Source: Bursaphelenchus xylophilus
Taxonomy: Eukaryota; Nematoda; Chromadorea; Rhabditida; Aphelenchoididae
Reading direction: 5' to 3'
Assembly: GCA_904066235.2 (NCBI GenBank)
Contig: CAJFCV020000006.1
Coordinates: 1,612,001-1,676,000, forward strand
DNA length: 64,000 bases
Part shown: positions 23,396 through 34,984 of the stretch, piece by piece
How positions within the stretch are numbered: the first letter of the stretch is position 1
How the letters are laid out: every line of letters starts with the position of its first letter
Program-made: the position numbers and the translations under genes
Notes under the pieces: generated by a model
Database searches by the model: none
Seen by the model: only the letters and a program-made list of their open reading frames with translations
What the model was told of the DNA's origin: nothing

Positions 23396-24080
23396 GACTA
23401 TCAGACTAGCGGTTTTTCGGGAAAATAATGAGGATTTATCGGCTTGTCGGGAAAATAATGAGGATTTATCGGCCTGTCGGGAATCTGTCGGGAAAATAAT
23501 GAGGATTTATCGGCTTGTCGGGAAAATAATGAGGATTTATCAGTCTGTCAGGAAAATAATGAGGATTTGTCGGCCTGTCGGGAAAATAATGAGGATTTAT
23601 CGGCCTGTCGGGAAAATAATGAGGATTTATCGGCCTGTCGGGAAAATAATGAGGATTTATCAGTATGTCGGGAAAATAATGAGGATTTATCAGTCTGTCG
23701 GGAAAATAATGAGGATTTATCGGCCTGTCGGGAAAATAATGAGGATTTATCGGCCTGTCGGGAAAATAATGAGGATTTATCAGTCTGTCGGGAAAATAAT
23801 GAGGATTTATCAGTCTGTCGGGAAAATAATGAGGATTTATCGGCCTGTCGGGAAAATAATGAGGATTTATCGGCCTGTCGGGAAAATAATGAGGATTTAT
23901 CAGTCTGTCGGGAAAATAATGAGGATTTATCAGTCTGTCGGGAAAATAATGAGGATTTATCGGCTTGTCGGGAAAATAATGAGGATTTATCAGTCTGTCG
24001 GGAAAATAAAGAGGATTTGTCGGCCTGTCGGGAAAATAATGAGGATTTATCGGCCTGTCGGGAAAATAATGAGCACTCTG
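23396..24080 (-). repeat. 30-bp FAM-E array with 120-bp higher-order pattern
   Basis: About 23 nearly identical units of CTGTCGGGAAAATAATGAGG plus ATTTATCRGY, exactly 30 bp each. Between about 23580 and 23940 the unit heads alternate CGGC, CGGC, CAGT, CAGT, giving a 120-bp higher-order repeat. Frames of 180-245 codons on both strands are a consequence of the period. Confidence 0.95.
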
Positions 24081-24407
24081 TCGCAACAAAAATCGCCTTT
24101 GGGTTCTGAATTTTTTTTATTTCGGAGGTAAAATGGGGAAAATTAATGGGAAAATTACTGCTTAAAATTGAGCCTAGTACTCTTTAGAGTTCATGACAAT
24201 AAAAAATACAGCTTATTTTTGCCAAAATTTGGGATGTTTTATCCATTTTTCGTCAAAAATCAATATATTTCGAATTTTTTGGCCAAAATCAATTATACCA
24301 CGATGAAAGCTTACTCTACATTACGTAATATGCCTTTAAATTATACCACGATAATAATTTCTCTAATATTTAATATTAAGTTTTCCCCGTTTTTTATCTT
24401 TTTTATA
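24081..24407. other. no gene recognised
   Basis: AT-rich spacer between the 30-bp array and a MITE. Confidence 0.5.
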
Positions 24408-24634
24408 CAGTGGCGGACCTGATCCAGTGGCAAAAAACGTACCATTTTGTATTCGGGAAGTATCAAAAATGCTGCAAAATGCTTCCCTCTCCAAGCCAAA
24501 AGTTTTGAAGGGCGCGCGGCACCCTTTTGAAATCGGAGTTTTCTAACTTGGAGAGGGAAGCATTTTGCCACATTTTTGATACTTCCCGGATGCAAAATGC
24601 TACGTTTTTTGCCACTGGACCAGGTCCCCTACTG
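24408..24634. mobile_element. FAM-C MITE
   Basis: It begins CAGTGGCGGACCTGATCCAG after TA and ends with the inverse CTGGACCAGGTCCCCTACTG. The whole element folds into a hairpin. The right TA has changed to CA. Confidence 0.8.
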
Positions 24635-24669
24635 CATTTTATGGTGCAAGATTCAAAATTTTCGTTTTT

Positions 24670-25865
24670 GTATTCTGCACAGTGCAATCAAATTTCAATC
24701 TTTTTCCCCCGCACAGTGCAAAATAGCAAAAAAAACTCACTATTGAAGTGTACATACGAACCCTCACCAAATGACAAGTCACATACGTCATTGAAGAGCC
24801 CTTGAAAAATGGTAAGAGACACCATTTTCATTTTTTGCAGAATACCTTTCCCCGACCACGTACTGTAAATTTTGTTATTTTTAGGTCATTTTGTAACAAA
24901 AAAATCTTTTTTTGGGCGGGAAAAATACTCGGAGAGGGTTGCAACAGTGCAGTGGTTGCTGATAAGCCAAACCAAGCAAGGTTCGGTTCGCAGCTTGGGC
25001 AAAACAGGGGTTTCTCAGCTCTGTCGCCGCGAATTTTGCTCGCGCAACCAACATTGCACAGTGCAAAAAAATGGCGATATGCACGGTGCGCCTCGACTAA
25101 AAGTTCCCTTTGCACCGTGCAAGTAGACTTTTTTGGGCTGTCGCTCGCACCCTGACTCTTTTCGCACAGTGCGAAAACGAAAAATCAGACCAGCGACATT
25201 GCAATGTGCGAAAACAAAAGTTCACTCTGCACGGAGCAATTTTGCAATTTCTTGTTTTTTGCACCGTGCAATAGGCTTTTTTGGGCTGCCGCTTGCACCC
25301 TGACTCTTTCACACAGTGCGAAGACTAAAAATCAAGCCGGTGGCATTGCACTGTGCAAAAACAAAAGTTTACTTTGCACTGTGCGATTTTTTGTTTTCTG
25401 CACCGTGCAAGTAGACTTTTTTGGGCTGTCGCCCCGATTTTTTTCGCACAGTGCAAGCGCCCAAAAATCCAGCGACATCGCACTGTGCAACAACAAAAGT
25501 TCTCTCTGCACGGTGCAATTTTGCAATTTTTTGTTTTTTGCACCGTGCAATGGGTTTTTTTTGGGTTGTCGCTTGCACTCTGACTTTTTTCGCACAGTGC
25601 GAAAACGAACAATCAAACCGGCGACATTGCACCGTGCGAAACCCAAATTTCACTCTGCACCGTGCATTTTTAGTTTCCTGCACCGTGCAATAGACTTTTT
25701 TCTGGCTGCCGCTCACATCCTGATTTTTTTCGCACAGTGCGAAAACTAAAAATCAAATTGGCGACATTGCACAGTGCGCAAACAAAAGTTTACTCTGCAC
25801 CGTGCAGTAGGTTTTTTTTGGGCTGTCGCTTGCACTCTGACTTTTTTCGCACAGTGCCCCCAAAA
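24670..25865. repeat. DYAD array, long-spacer variant
   Basis: GCACNGTGC motifs occur in a larger repeat of about 115-130 bp containing TTTTTTGGGCTGTCGCTTGC and CTGACTTTTTTCGCACAGTG. Overlapping frames of 90-180 codons on both strands are artefacts of this repeat. Confidence 0.85.
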
Positions 25866-26634
25866 ATCGTTCCAGCGACATTCCGGACGGACTAAAGTTT
25901 CCAAACCAAAATCCCCAAGTTTGAAATCTTCAAGAATTCGACCGTAATCCGTTGTTCATATTTCCGGCCGCTTATCCAAGTTTCCCAACTCCCTTTTCTG
26001 CGAGACAAAAGCGGCCGGGAAGGGGGTAAACCAGCATACAGTTTTATCGGCCGAGAAAATACAATGTCGCCCCCGGTCTTTCGACATACCTAAATCCCTG
26101 GGCAGATTTTTTTTTTTGAGGCCTAATCGCGGGTCGACCTGAAACCAAAATCTTCGGCCGTTTTTTTTTTTTTTTTATTTTCCCCGCTTTTCGAAACATC
26201 CCGCTTTGTCCGCGAAGACGGTAGCCCGGGATTAGCCGCTCTCGGGATTTAGTCGCTCCATTTTTGGCGCCGTATTTATAGCCCGAAACCGGGCCCCGAA
26301 AGTAGGCGTGAACACCACGCCGGTCCGTTCTATAAAAAAGCTCGGCTTAAGTTTTCGAAGAAAGGAAACTCCTCACTGATCTCCCTTTCTTTGCGGTGGG
26401 GGAGGAGGCTTAAGTTTCGAATCAACAACTACGACTATTTAAGGCCGCCCGGAATGGATGATTTCGCGGATAAAGACGGATTTGGCGCGATATTTTGAGC
26501 TGAAATTTTGTGTTTGAGATACGTGGAGTAGGGTGAAAATGTTCGTTAAAAAGTAAAGTAGGACTTCTGAGGAAAAAGTGGAAATGATAAAAAAATTTTT
26601 TTATGCACGACGCAACCAAAATTTTTTTTAATTT
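25866..26634. other. apparently unique island, no gene
   Basis: GC-richer sequence with CGGGATTAGCCGC at about 26230, TATTTATAGCCCG at 26272 and TTCTATAAAAAAGC at 26328. It looks like regulatory or intergenic sequence. I find no exon downstream that would make it a promoter. Confidence 0.4.
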
Positions 26635-27280
26635 TGCACCGTGCGACTAAAATTTTTTTAATTTTTTTGCACGGTGCGACAAAATAAAAAAATTTTTTTT
26701 GTCGCACCGTGCAACAAAAAATTTTTTTTTGGTTTGCACTGTGCGTCAAAATTTTTACTTTTTTTTGCACGGTGCGACAAAATCAAAAATTTTTTCTTGC
26801 ACGGTGGGACAAAATCATTTTTTTTTCTGCACAGTGCAGTCAAACAATTTTTAATCATGCACCGTGCATACGAAATAAGAATTTTTTTGCACAGTGCAAC
26901 CAAAATTTTATTTATTTTTTTTGCACGGTGCGACAAAATCAAAATTTTTGTTTCTGCACGGTGCAATGAAATAAAAATTTTTTGCACCGTGCGTCAAAAT
27001 TTTCATATTTGTTTGTTGCACAGTGCGAACAAAATAAAAAATTTTTGCACGGTGCAACCAAATTTTTTTACTTTTTTGCACGGTGAGATGAAAATAATTT
27101 TTTTTTCTGCATAGTGCGATAAAATAAAGAAAAAAAATTTGCACCATGCATCAAAATTTTCATTTTTGCTTTTTGCACAGCACGAACAAAGTAAAAAAAA
27201 AATCTGCACGGTGCGTAAAATAAAAATTTTTTTGCACAGTGCAATCAAACTTTAACGTTTTTCCTCCGCACAATGCAAAA
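26635..27280. repeat. DYAD array, AAAATTTTTTT-spacer variant
   Basis: GCACNGTGC every 25-45 bp, each followed by GACAAAATAAAAATTTTTT-type spacer and lacking the TAGGCTTTTTT block. All four central bases are present. Confidence 0.9.
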
Positions 27281-28760
27281 CCCCCAAAAAACGGGGCGCT
27301 GTAGAACGTAAATATTTGTGATTCCAATGTAATCAAAGAGAGTAAAAAATTTCTCATACTCTATAGAATTCAAAAAGTCCCATTTCCACGAAGGAGGATA
27401 AGCCAATCTTTTCAGCTGCATAGATAAATAAATTTAGCGAGTATTACCAAAAGATAATCCCTCTGATGATTAGTCATTAGGGGCTTCCTCACAAATTCTC
27501 CAACTTTCTTTACGGCCGAGAAGGCGCAAAGAAAGTGGAGAGCGTTCAGAGAAAAAATGACTTTTTGGCGATATCTTTGCGAGTTTCGCGCGGAGAAAAT
27601 TGATTCTTTGCTGAAGTATCATTCTCTCCAGTAGAAATAACTATGAAACTTTTCATGGTAAAATTCGCAAAAAAAAATTTTCATATTTTTTCCAACTTTT
27701 GGGAAAAAAAAATCTCTGTCGTTTCTGCAAATTGCAAGCTAAAAATCTCACATATGCCATAGAAAAAATCATTTTAAATTTGCGCCAAGTTTCATTAAAA
27801 TTTGAGCTCAAAAAAGTCCAGAAAAAACATCCTGAAAAATGCGATTTTTTTGGCCAAAAAATATTTTTTATGGCCAAAAAACCTTTGATCCACTTCAAAA
27901 TACCACCCGCTTTTTATCCCTCTTGAGTTTATCCCCCATTATCTGCTTACAATTATGTTATACACACTTTTGCCCACTTCAAAGGTCACTACAACCGCTT
28001 TTGCGCTAATTGCTTCCCAAAAATTGTTCCAATTTTCGCGAAAAATGTAGAGAAAAAAGTCATTGCACAGTGCAAAAAAAGCGACAAATGCACGGGGGGG
28101 GGAGGATTTATATGGGGAAGTGTAAAATATGTAATATTTAAAGTGCGACGCTCAGATTTTGATGAAACTTGCCATAAATTTAGTTATTTTTTTCCTCCAA
28201 TAAGACATATGCGAGACTCGTAGACCGCGACACAATGTGGATTTTGCTGCGAAAAATCCACATTATTTTCCCGACAGACTGATCTATCTAATTGCCCAAA
28301 AGCGACACGCAGATTTTGATGAAACTTGCCATAAATTTAAAGTAATTTTTTCTACGACACATACGAGATTTTTACCTTGCACTTTACAGAAACAACCGAG
28401 ATTTTTAGCTCAAAACTTGGCAAAATTATGAAATTTTTTTTGCGAATTTTGCCATGAAAAGCTACATAGCTATTTTTACTGTAGAGTGCAATATTCACAA
28501 AAAAAATCAATTTTTTCCGCGCGAAACTGGCGAAGATATAGCCAAAAAGTGGTCTTCTCACTGACCGCTCTCCACAATTTATGTGCTCTCTCGCCCGGAA
28601 AGATTGTCGAATATCTCGGCTCTCTTTGGGAATCGTGAGCTCAAATTTTCAGCGATTAATATGTAGCCAACACTAGATGCGTGTGCAAAATTTTAGCACA
28701 ATTGTCGCGATTTTTTTTTTTTTTTTTTTTTAATTTTTTTTTTTTTAATTTATTTCTCTC
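27281..28760. mobile_element. FAM-B fragments
   Basis: 27490-27800 and 28140-28700 contain FAM-B internal blocks (GGAGAGCGTTCAGAG, CAAGTTTCATTAAAATTTGAG, GTGCGACGCTCAGATTTTG). A FAM-E end lies at about 28258-28285. The boundaries are decayed. Confidence 0.55.
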
Positions 28761-29179
28761 AAAAATACATTGTATGTGCTACACTCTCAATGTTTCCACC
28801 CACGACACACTTTTTTCAACAGCTTCTGCCCCCTGGTCGTACGCTTCAATAAATTAATTTGCGGCGACAAGCGCTTCAATTATGGAAAAAACATTGAAGA
28901 AATGAAAAGTGGGATCGGTTGGCAATCTTCTTTCGGACTTTCGGAACTCCTCGCAGTGTGGAATTAATTTTTTAATATTCCTGGCCCTTCGTAAAACACT
29001 TTGTTCTTGAAAAAAATTAGATGAAAAATGGGGGAATATGTATTTACCACGTTTTTTCATCAATGCGTAGACTTTCTTCGTGGGCCGCACCCTGTATTTT
29101 TCGCTTTTTTGCACCGTCTACTGGTGCTGCGAGCAGCGCAGCGAAATGTTCTTTTTTCAGAGTGCGACAGAACTCACGC
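28761..29179. other. no gene recognised
   Basis: Follows a poly(T) run at 28710-28750. No recognisable feature apart from a FAM-A-like fragment near 29060. Confidence 0.4.
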
Positions 29180-29905
29180 AAAAAACCGCACTGTGCAAAA
29201 TCATAGGCTTTTTTGAACTAGAAAACCGCACTGTGCAAAATTATAGGCTTTTTTTAAATAGAAAACTGCACCGTGCAAATTCGTCCCCGGGGATTTTCGG
29301 CGACTCTGCACTGTGCATGAACCCGAAAAAACATTCTGCGTGCATCTAACTAAAAAGGTGCATTGCACAGTGCAATTTCGTTTTTTTTGCCTTCCCATTT
29401 TTCCGCGCGACAATTTAAGGCGAGAAAAATAGTATTATTTTCCCGACAGACTGCTAAGTTCCCATTATTTTCCCGACAGGCTGCTAGGACCCCATAATTT
29501 TCCCGACACGCAGGTAAATCATTATTTTTCCGACAAACTGATAAATCCACATTATTTTTCCATCAAACCGATAAATCCACATTATTTTTCCATCAAACCG
29601 ATAAATCCACATTATTTTCCCGACAGACTGTTAAATCCCCATTATTTTCCCGACAGATTGCTAAGCCTCCATTATTTTCCCGACAGGCAGGAAAATCCCC
29701 ATTATTTTTCCGACAAACTGATAAATCCACATTATTTTTCCGAAAACTGATAAATCCATATTATTTTTCCGACAGATTGACTAATCCCCATTATTTTCCC
29801 GACAGACTGATAAATCCACATTATTTTTCCGACAGACCGATAAATCCATATTATTTTTCCGGCAGATTGACGAATCCACATTATTTTCCCGACAGACTGA
29901 AATTA
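29180..29905. repeat. DYAD motifs then a 30-bp FAM-E array
   Basis: 29185-29370 has about six DYAD motifs. 29428-29905 has about 16 units of ATTATTTTCCCGACAGACTG plus ATAAATCCAC, 30 bp each (reverse orientation) and more diverged than the 23.4-kb array. Confidence 0.9.
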
Positions 29906-30950
29906 ATAACACCCATTTTTGGATCTCCTATATCAGTCGTGATTGACGGTCTCCGTGCCCCCGCCTTGCCCGTCACTTCCCCGGAATGCCCCACTTTTCA
30001 ACAAGCCCCAACGCTAATTCGGTCATAATCAACGCAAGCCCGGCCCGACTCAAATCCGGCCTGCCTGCGAGCAAATCCGGCAAATCTTTTATCAGCGCCT
30101 TGCATGACGGTAATTGGACGTTAATTGGGCGCTAAATTGGATGCGGATATTGCGTCTTATTTTCGGTGGCGGATTAGGGCCCGGAATAGTAGCGGTTGAC
30201 GAGAGAGGGAAAATACGCGTGCTCTTCGTACGAAAGGCGTTTGTGATATGATTTGGATCGAAAATAGAGTGTCATAGGTACAATATCAAATAAATATGCA
30301 CACATATTTGTGGTGAAAATGGATTTAATTTGCAGGAAATTGAGGGATTACGCTGATAAAAGGGGCAAAATGCCATGGGAAATATAAAAATTTGGATTCA
30401 AATTGAGTTTTGATGACTTTGTATTTGATTTTGAGGTGGTTAAAGGGGAGTTCAATGTAAAAATCGTCTTCAAATTGTAGATAGACACTTTTATCATAAC
30501 ATTAAAATGGCTACAGCACCTTATAATTACCCTATGTACAACTTATTTGCGGAAAAAATTTTAAAAAAAATTATATTATTTATAGTATATTATGAACATG
30601 AACGCCTCCTCTTCTAAGCCCAATTTTATCACATTGGAGATGCCTATGAAAAATCTCGTATCTTGGTTTTGACGGATACCTAATCTTATCCCAATTTTTT
30701 CATTTTTTCGGTCCATAATAAGGTCAGCTCTAATGAAACATAAGCCGTAGAGCCTTGTGTATTTCGATGATTAATGAGGTGATTGAAGATCTTTCACCAT
30801 AATATTCTTGGAAGTACTGTAGCCCGGACAATATGACGATGTATTCTTTGGGTTTCGAAGGCTTGGAAATTTAAATTTTGCGGACTTATTATCGAATCTT
30901 AAATTTCGAAATTTAAAGTTTCTGCACTGTGCGGAGCATTTCCATGTCTA
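29906..30950. other. apparently unique stretch, no gene
   Basis: Includes GGCGGATTAGGGCCCGG at about 30169 and several AAATCCGGC motifs at 30050-30080. Nothing coding is recognisable. Confidence 0.4.
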
Positions 30951-31215
30951 CCAGTGACATTTTATTTATATTTTCATAAAGTGCGTAGACTTTTTTGCTT
31001 CTTTTCGCGAGTGCACAGTGCGTTCTGCCGCCTTTCATTTGCCTGTCGCGCACGCACCGTGCATTGCTGTTTTTCGCACAGTGCGGACTTTGAAACAGCG
31101 GTTTGCACTGTGCAAAATCTAAAAGTGCACAGTGCAAAAAATGGAGCCAGTTGGCGTCTGAGCTGCGCACTTTGCCCCGCGACAAAAAGTCTACGCACCT
31201 TGTGAAAATACTATA
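30951..31215. mobile_element. FAM-A MITE, well preserved
   Basis: The left end is TTTTCATAAAGTGCGTAGAC and the right end is GTCTACGCACCTTGTGAAAA. Seven GCACNGTGC-type motifs lie between them. Confidence 0.8.
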
Positions 31216-31520
31216 GAATTTCCTCTCCACGCCTTTCCCGCACTAGCAAAGCCAGAAGACCCCATTTGTCCGACATTAACACCGCACCTTGCCGGAGGCA
31301 TCGCGACTTCCGTCCTGTAACATCCGGCATTTGGGGTTGGCTTTTCATTTTTGGCACCGTAAACGGAAGCGGCCGGCGTCTTAGCCGGGGCCAGAGGCGT
31401 CTTCTCACCTGGCCGCCCGAAATTCATTAGAATTTGGAGTGCGCCACATATCACTTCCTGAGGGTTTTTAGCTCGCGTTTTATAGGCGCAGCTGAGATTT
31501 TTGTGAGGCGGAACGACCGA

Positions 31521-31672
31521 GCTTCGAGGATTTCCCCACGAGGAACGATCTACATTTATTCAAATTTGATTGTACTTTCCCACGTGGGGCTTCCCTATAA
31601 AAGGGCCTCCTTTCCACTGAATAAATCACTTGACTCTTGAGCGTCTCGTCATCGTTACTGGGTTGTCGGGCC
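31521..31672 (+). promoter_or_regulatory. LTR-like segment with TATA box, copy 2
   Basis: The partner of 16196-16345, with the same block order including CCCTATAAAAGGG and TTGACTCTTGAGCG, about 15 kb away and in the same orientation. The 31216-31520 stretch before it is unrecognised unique sequence. Confidence 0.45.
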
Positions 31673-32392
31673 TTTCGACAATTTTCAAGATCTTTTTTTC
31701 TCCGAGAGAGAGAGAGAGTTCATGAAATGTGGAGGGCGGTCAGATAAAAAACCATATCCTCATTTTGGACCCCAAAAGTCAGGACGCGATCTAATTTTTT
31801 TTAATTTTGTTGCGGCGCAATCCATTATTAATGCAATTTTCGTTGCCACAGAGTGCTCATTATTTTCCCGACAGAAGCCTATTGCTCAATTCAAGGTTCA
31901 AGAAATTGCACGGTGCAAAAAATACGTTCGTTTTCGCACAGTGCATATCGCAAAAATCATCGTAGCGATTGGACGAACGCCATCGTACTAATAGTCACCG
32001 CCCTAATTTGCGCAAGCTCCCAAAAATACCCGCGTGATGTTTACCATGCTATCACCTCTTCTTCTCCTTCTATCCGATGACTACAACAAGTGTCGACGAA
32101 GACGGTCTTCGGGTCCCGCTAATCCGGGCGGTTTGTGTTCCAAATTCTGCGGACAGATTACTAATCCGCCGCTTGCAATTTACGCAATATCCGTCCCAGA
32201 GGTACAGGGTTGTAAAATTAATTCAATCGAATCGTTTGCCGTGGGGGGAGGAGCAGGAAATGCGTCCTGTTTAGGCGTCAATTAGGCGTATTTTGCGAGG
32301 TATATAAGAGGCCGGGCGGGTTGCGGTGAATTGCAGAGGTGCGCCTGACGGGTTGTGGGTCGGCGATGAAAAAATTTTGAGCTAGGATTTGG
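31673..32392. other. mostly unique sequence, no gene
   Basis: A GAGAGAGAGAG run at 31704, a FAM-E end at 31855, two DYAD motifs at 31910-31945, then unique sequence with CGCTAATCCGGGCGG at 32116 and CTAATCCGCCGC at 32160. Confidence 0.4.
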
Positions 32393-33215
32393 CCATGGGC
32401 CCGGTTTTTGGCTATATTTTTGGCTATATTTTCGATGGAACGGGCATATGAGTTTTGCCATATTTAGATGGTGGACTTGGCAACATATCATGGCAAAGTA
32501 GCGTCATAATATGTGGGTTAGGATAAAGCATATAGAGCCTATAGTTTTTTCTCGGAGAGCTGAGGTTGTAACCCGAGTTTGTCAGGGTGTCGGACACTTC
32601 GTGGGCATCTCTATTCGCGGACACCCAACTCGCGGACACGGGTTTCCCTATTCGCGGACGCCCAAGTATTTCCGTCTAATTATTTCTTATTTCTGCGTGT
32701 ATATTGTTATATTGTTGCCAACGCTGTACAATGGATATCACTGATCCTGATGAAGAAGCCTCGTTCACGCCTGTTGCATTGCCGTCGCAACGTCGAGGGA
32801 CGTATACGAGGTTTTTGGTGCCCCATCCAGACGACGATGGTTTGGTATACGCATTAACCAATGGTGGAAAAGCTGATAGAAAGGGAATTCTACGATACGT
32901 CTGTGCCTACTGCCGTGCCGTGAACGACAAAAACCGGAGGAATAAAGAAGACGTCACACATTCCCTTCCATATAGGGCGTCCGCGAACAGCGTGTCCGCG
33001 AACTGGGAATGTCCGCAAATAGAGATGTCCGCGAATAAGGTATCACTCGGTTTTTGGCTATATTTTTGATGGAACGGGCATGTGAGCTTTGCCACATTTA
33101 GATGGTGGACTTGGGAACATATCATGGCAAAGTAGCGCCATAATATGTGGGCTAGAATAAAGAATAGCGCCTATAGTTTTTCACGGAGAGCTGAGGTTGC
33201 AACCATAGTTTGTCA
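32393..33215. mobile_element. composite element: direct repeats around an inverted-repeat cassette
   Basis: About 175-195 bp at 32400-32585 recurs at 33050-33215 in direct orientation (TTTTTGGCTATATTTT, GGTGGACTTGG, GAGAGCTGAGGTTG). Between them, 32600-32672 and 32985-33043 are inverted clusters of TTCGCGGACA motifs. The coding-like fragment at 32731-32979 lies inside those clusters. Confidence 0.6.
32731..32979 (+). pseudogene. coding-like fragment with a CX2C motif
   Basis: An ATG-initiated frame of about 80 codons with protein-like composition: acidic start MDITDPDEEASF, then FLVPHPDDDGLVYALTNGGK, then YVCAYCRAVNDKNRR. The Y-x-C-x2-C pattern is reminiscent of the first half of a FLYWCH-type zinc finger, which is common in MULE-type transposon proteins, but the histidine half is absent. 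A captured gene fragment or a remnant of a transposon ORF are both possible. Confidence 0.35.
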
Positions 33216-34278
33216 CGGCTTCGGAGCCGCCTATTGGCTTCGTCTTTGAGCTGCGCCGGCTCCCGGAGATGTAGTCGGAGCCAGGCTTCTCAGCGTTCGA
33301 AAAGCTAAAAATTTCATGAACTTGTTAAATGAAATTATCTATTAGTTATGTTGCTACAGTAATTGCACGTGCGTTAGAGTAACACTACTGCTTTTTGGTA
33401 AAAAAATAATATCCACGGGAGCTGAAATTTTGACCGTAGACTCTGCTTACTACACCGGGCAAAATATCGTGAAAATAAGGAGATTTTTTTCAGTCTGTCG
33501 GGAAAATAATGAGCATTCTGTTGTGATCAAAAAAATTTTTCGCTGACGAGAAAATGAATTGTCAAAAAAATCGAATTTTTCTCTTCAGCGACAAATTGGC
33601 CTCATTATTTTGTCCTCATTATTTTCCCGACAGACTGATAGCCAAGTCAAAATTCCTTTGCCTGTAGTTAAATTAAATTTCCCCTTCAAACGACAAGTTT
33701 GAAGCTAATTAATTCATCTAATTCGTATAAATTATCATCGGGTGCAATAAACCGGATGCCCCGGATTAAACTTTCCAAGTTTTGTTGACAACAAAGAGCC
33801 CTGAGGGTTCGCAAAACTTTTGAAATCAAGCTGGAATTTAGCTGGAATTTTTTATCAGCCGTTTATGGGATTTTCGCAACGGATTAGCGCGCCTGAAACA
33901 TTTTTGGGGGCCTGTACACACTAACATTTTCAGCTATTTTTATCCAATTTATAATAATGTCATTATATCCGCCGATTAGAAAATCAATTATGAATTTAAT
34001 CCGGCTCCAAACAGGGACCAGTTTTTCATATATTTTTTCATATCATTGTTGTCTGCAATTGGTGATATGTCCACAGTATTAGGTTGGGGAATAAGTTTGT
34101 AGAGTTTTTTTTTGATTGCTTCGTTTTACAACGATAGTTTGTTGTTTGGCAAAGTGCGCATATGCATTGGATAGAGTTCTTTCCCCTCTACAAAACTGTG
34201 TTTTTATTTTTTTCTGAAGATATATTTTTTTATTATTTTTTGGGCTTAGAAGTGAACCATCTAAAAAACCCCATCTGA
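33216..34278. other. unique sequence with one FAM-E pair
   Basis: A FAM-E element at about 33491-33639 has inverted ends. 33700-34050 is GC-richer with CCCGGATTAAAC, CGGATTAGCGCGCC and CCGCCGATTAG. No gene is seen. Confidence 0.45.
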
Positions 34279-34727
34279 CAGAGGAAGTACCCCAAGTGCG
34301 ACGCTCAGATTTTGATGAAACTTGGCACAAATTTAGAATAATTTTTTATAAGATATATGCGGGAATCCTAGCTCGCGCTTTGCAGAAACAACCGAGATTT
34401 TTAGATCGATAGTCGGCGAAAATTTGGGACTTTTTACCGAATTTCGGGACGAAAAGTTTCCTGCCTATTTCTATCATAGAGGGTAATGTTTCCACAAAAA
34501 ATCAATTTTTTCCGCGCAAAACTAGCGAAGTTATGGCCAAAAATTGTTTTCCTCTTTGACCGCTTTCCACGTTTAGTGTGCTGTCTCGGCGGCAAACATC
34601 GTTCAATATCTCGGCGGCACCCGCAAAGCGCGAGCTAAGACTTTCAGGAATTGATATTTAGTCTATTCCCGACGTGTGTGCAAAATTGAAAAAAAATCTG
34701 AGCGTCGTACTTGGGGTACTTCCCTTG
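34279..34727. mobile_element. FAM-B 449-bp element, second full copy
   Basis: Inverted ends CAGAGGAAGTACCCCAAGTG and CTTGGGGTACTTCCCTTG. It is collinear with 1238-1685 throughout. Confidence 0.75.
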
Positions 34728-34984
34728 TAAAAAAAAGGCAAAAATTTGCGTTTTCGACACCTGATTTTATAATTCAAGGCAGTGTCTGGCGACGTCATCC
34801 TCTCGCCGGCACACGCCTCTTTTCTCTTTCTCTCGCCGCCCCAAAAGCGTCTCCATTTAATTCCCCGCGGCGGGGATTGGATTCGACGCGCCTTTCTCTC
34901 TCCCCTTCCTCGCCAACAGAGAGGGTTATGGTAGCGCTCTTCCCTCAAAAGTTTGTAGACTTTTTGTCCCTGCTGTTTGTCTTG

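Noticed and set aside
23394..24131. 245-, 207- and 180-codon frames at 23.4-24.1 kb
   Set aside because: They result from the exact 30-bp period, which keeps three or more frames open on both strands.
25204..25749. 181-codon frame near 25.4 kb
   Set aside because: Lies wholly in the long-spacer DYAD array and overlaps equally long antisense frames.
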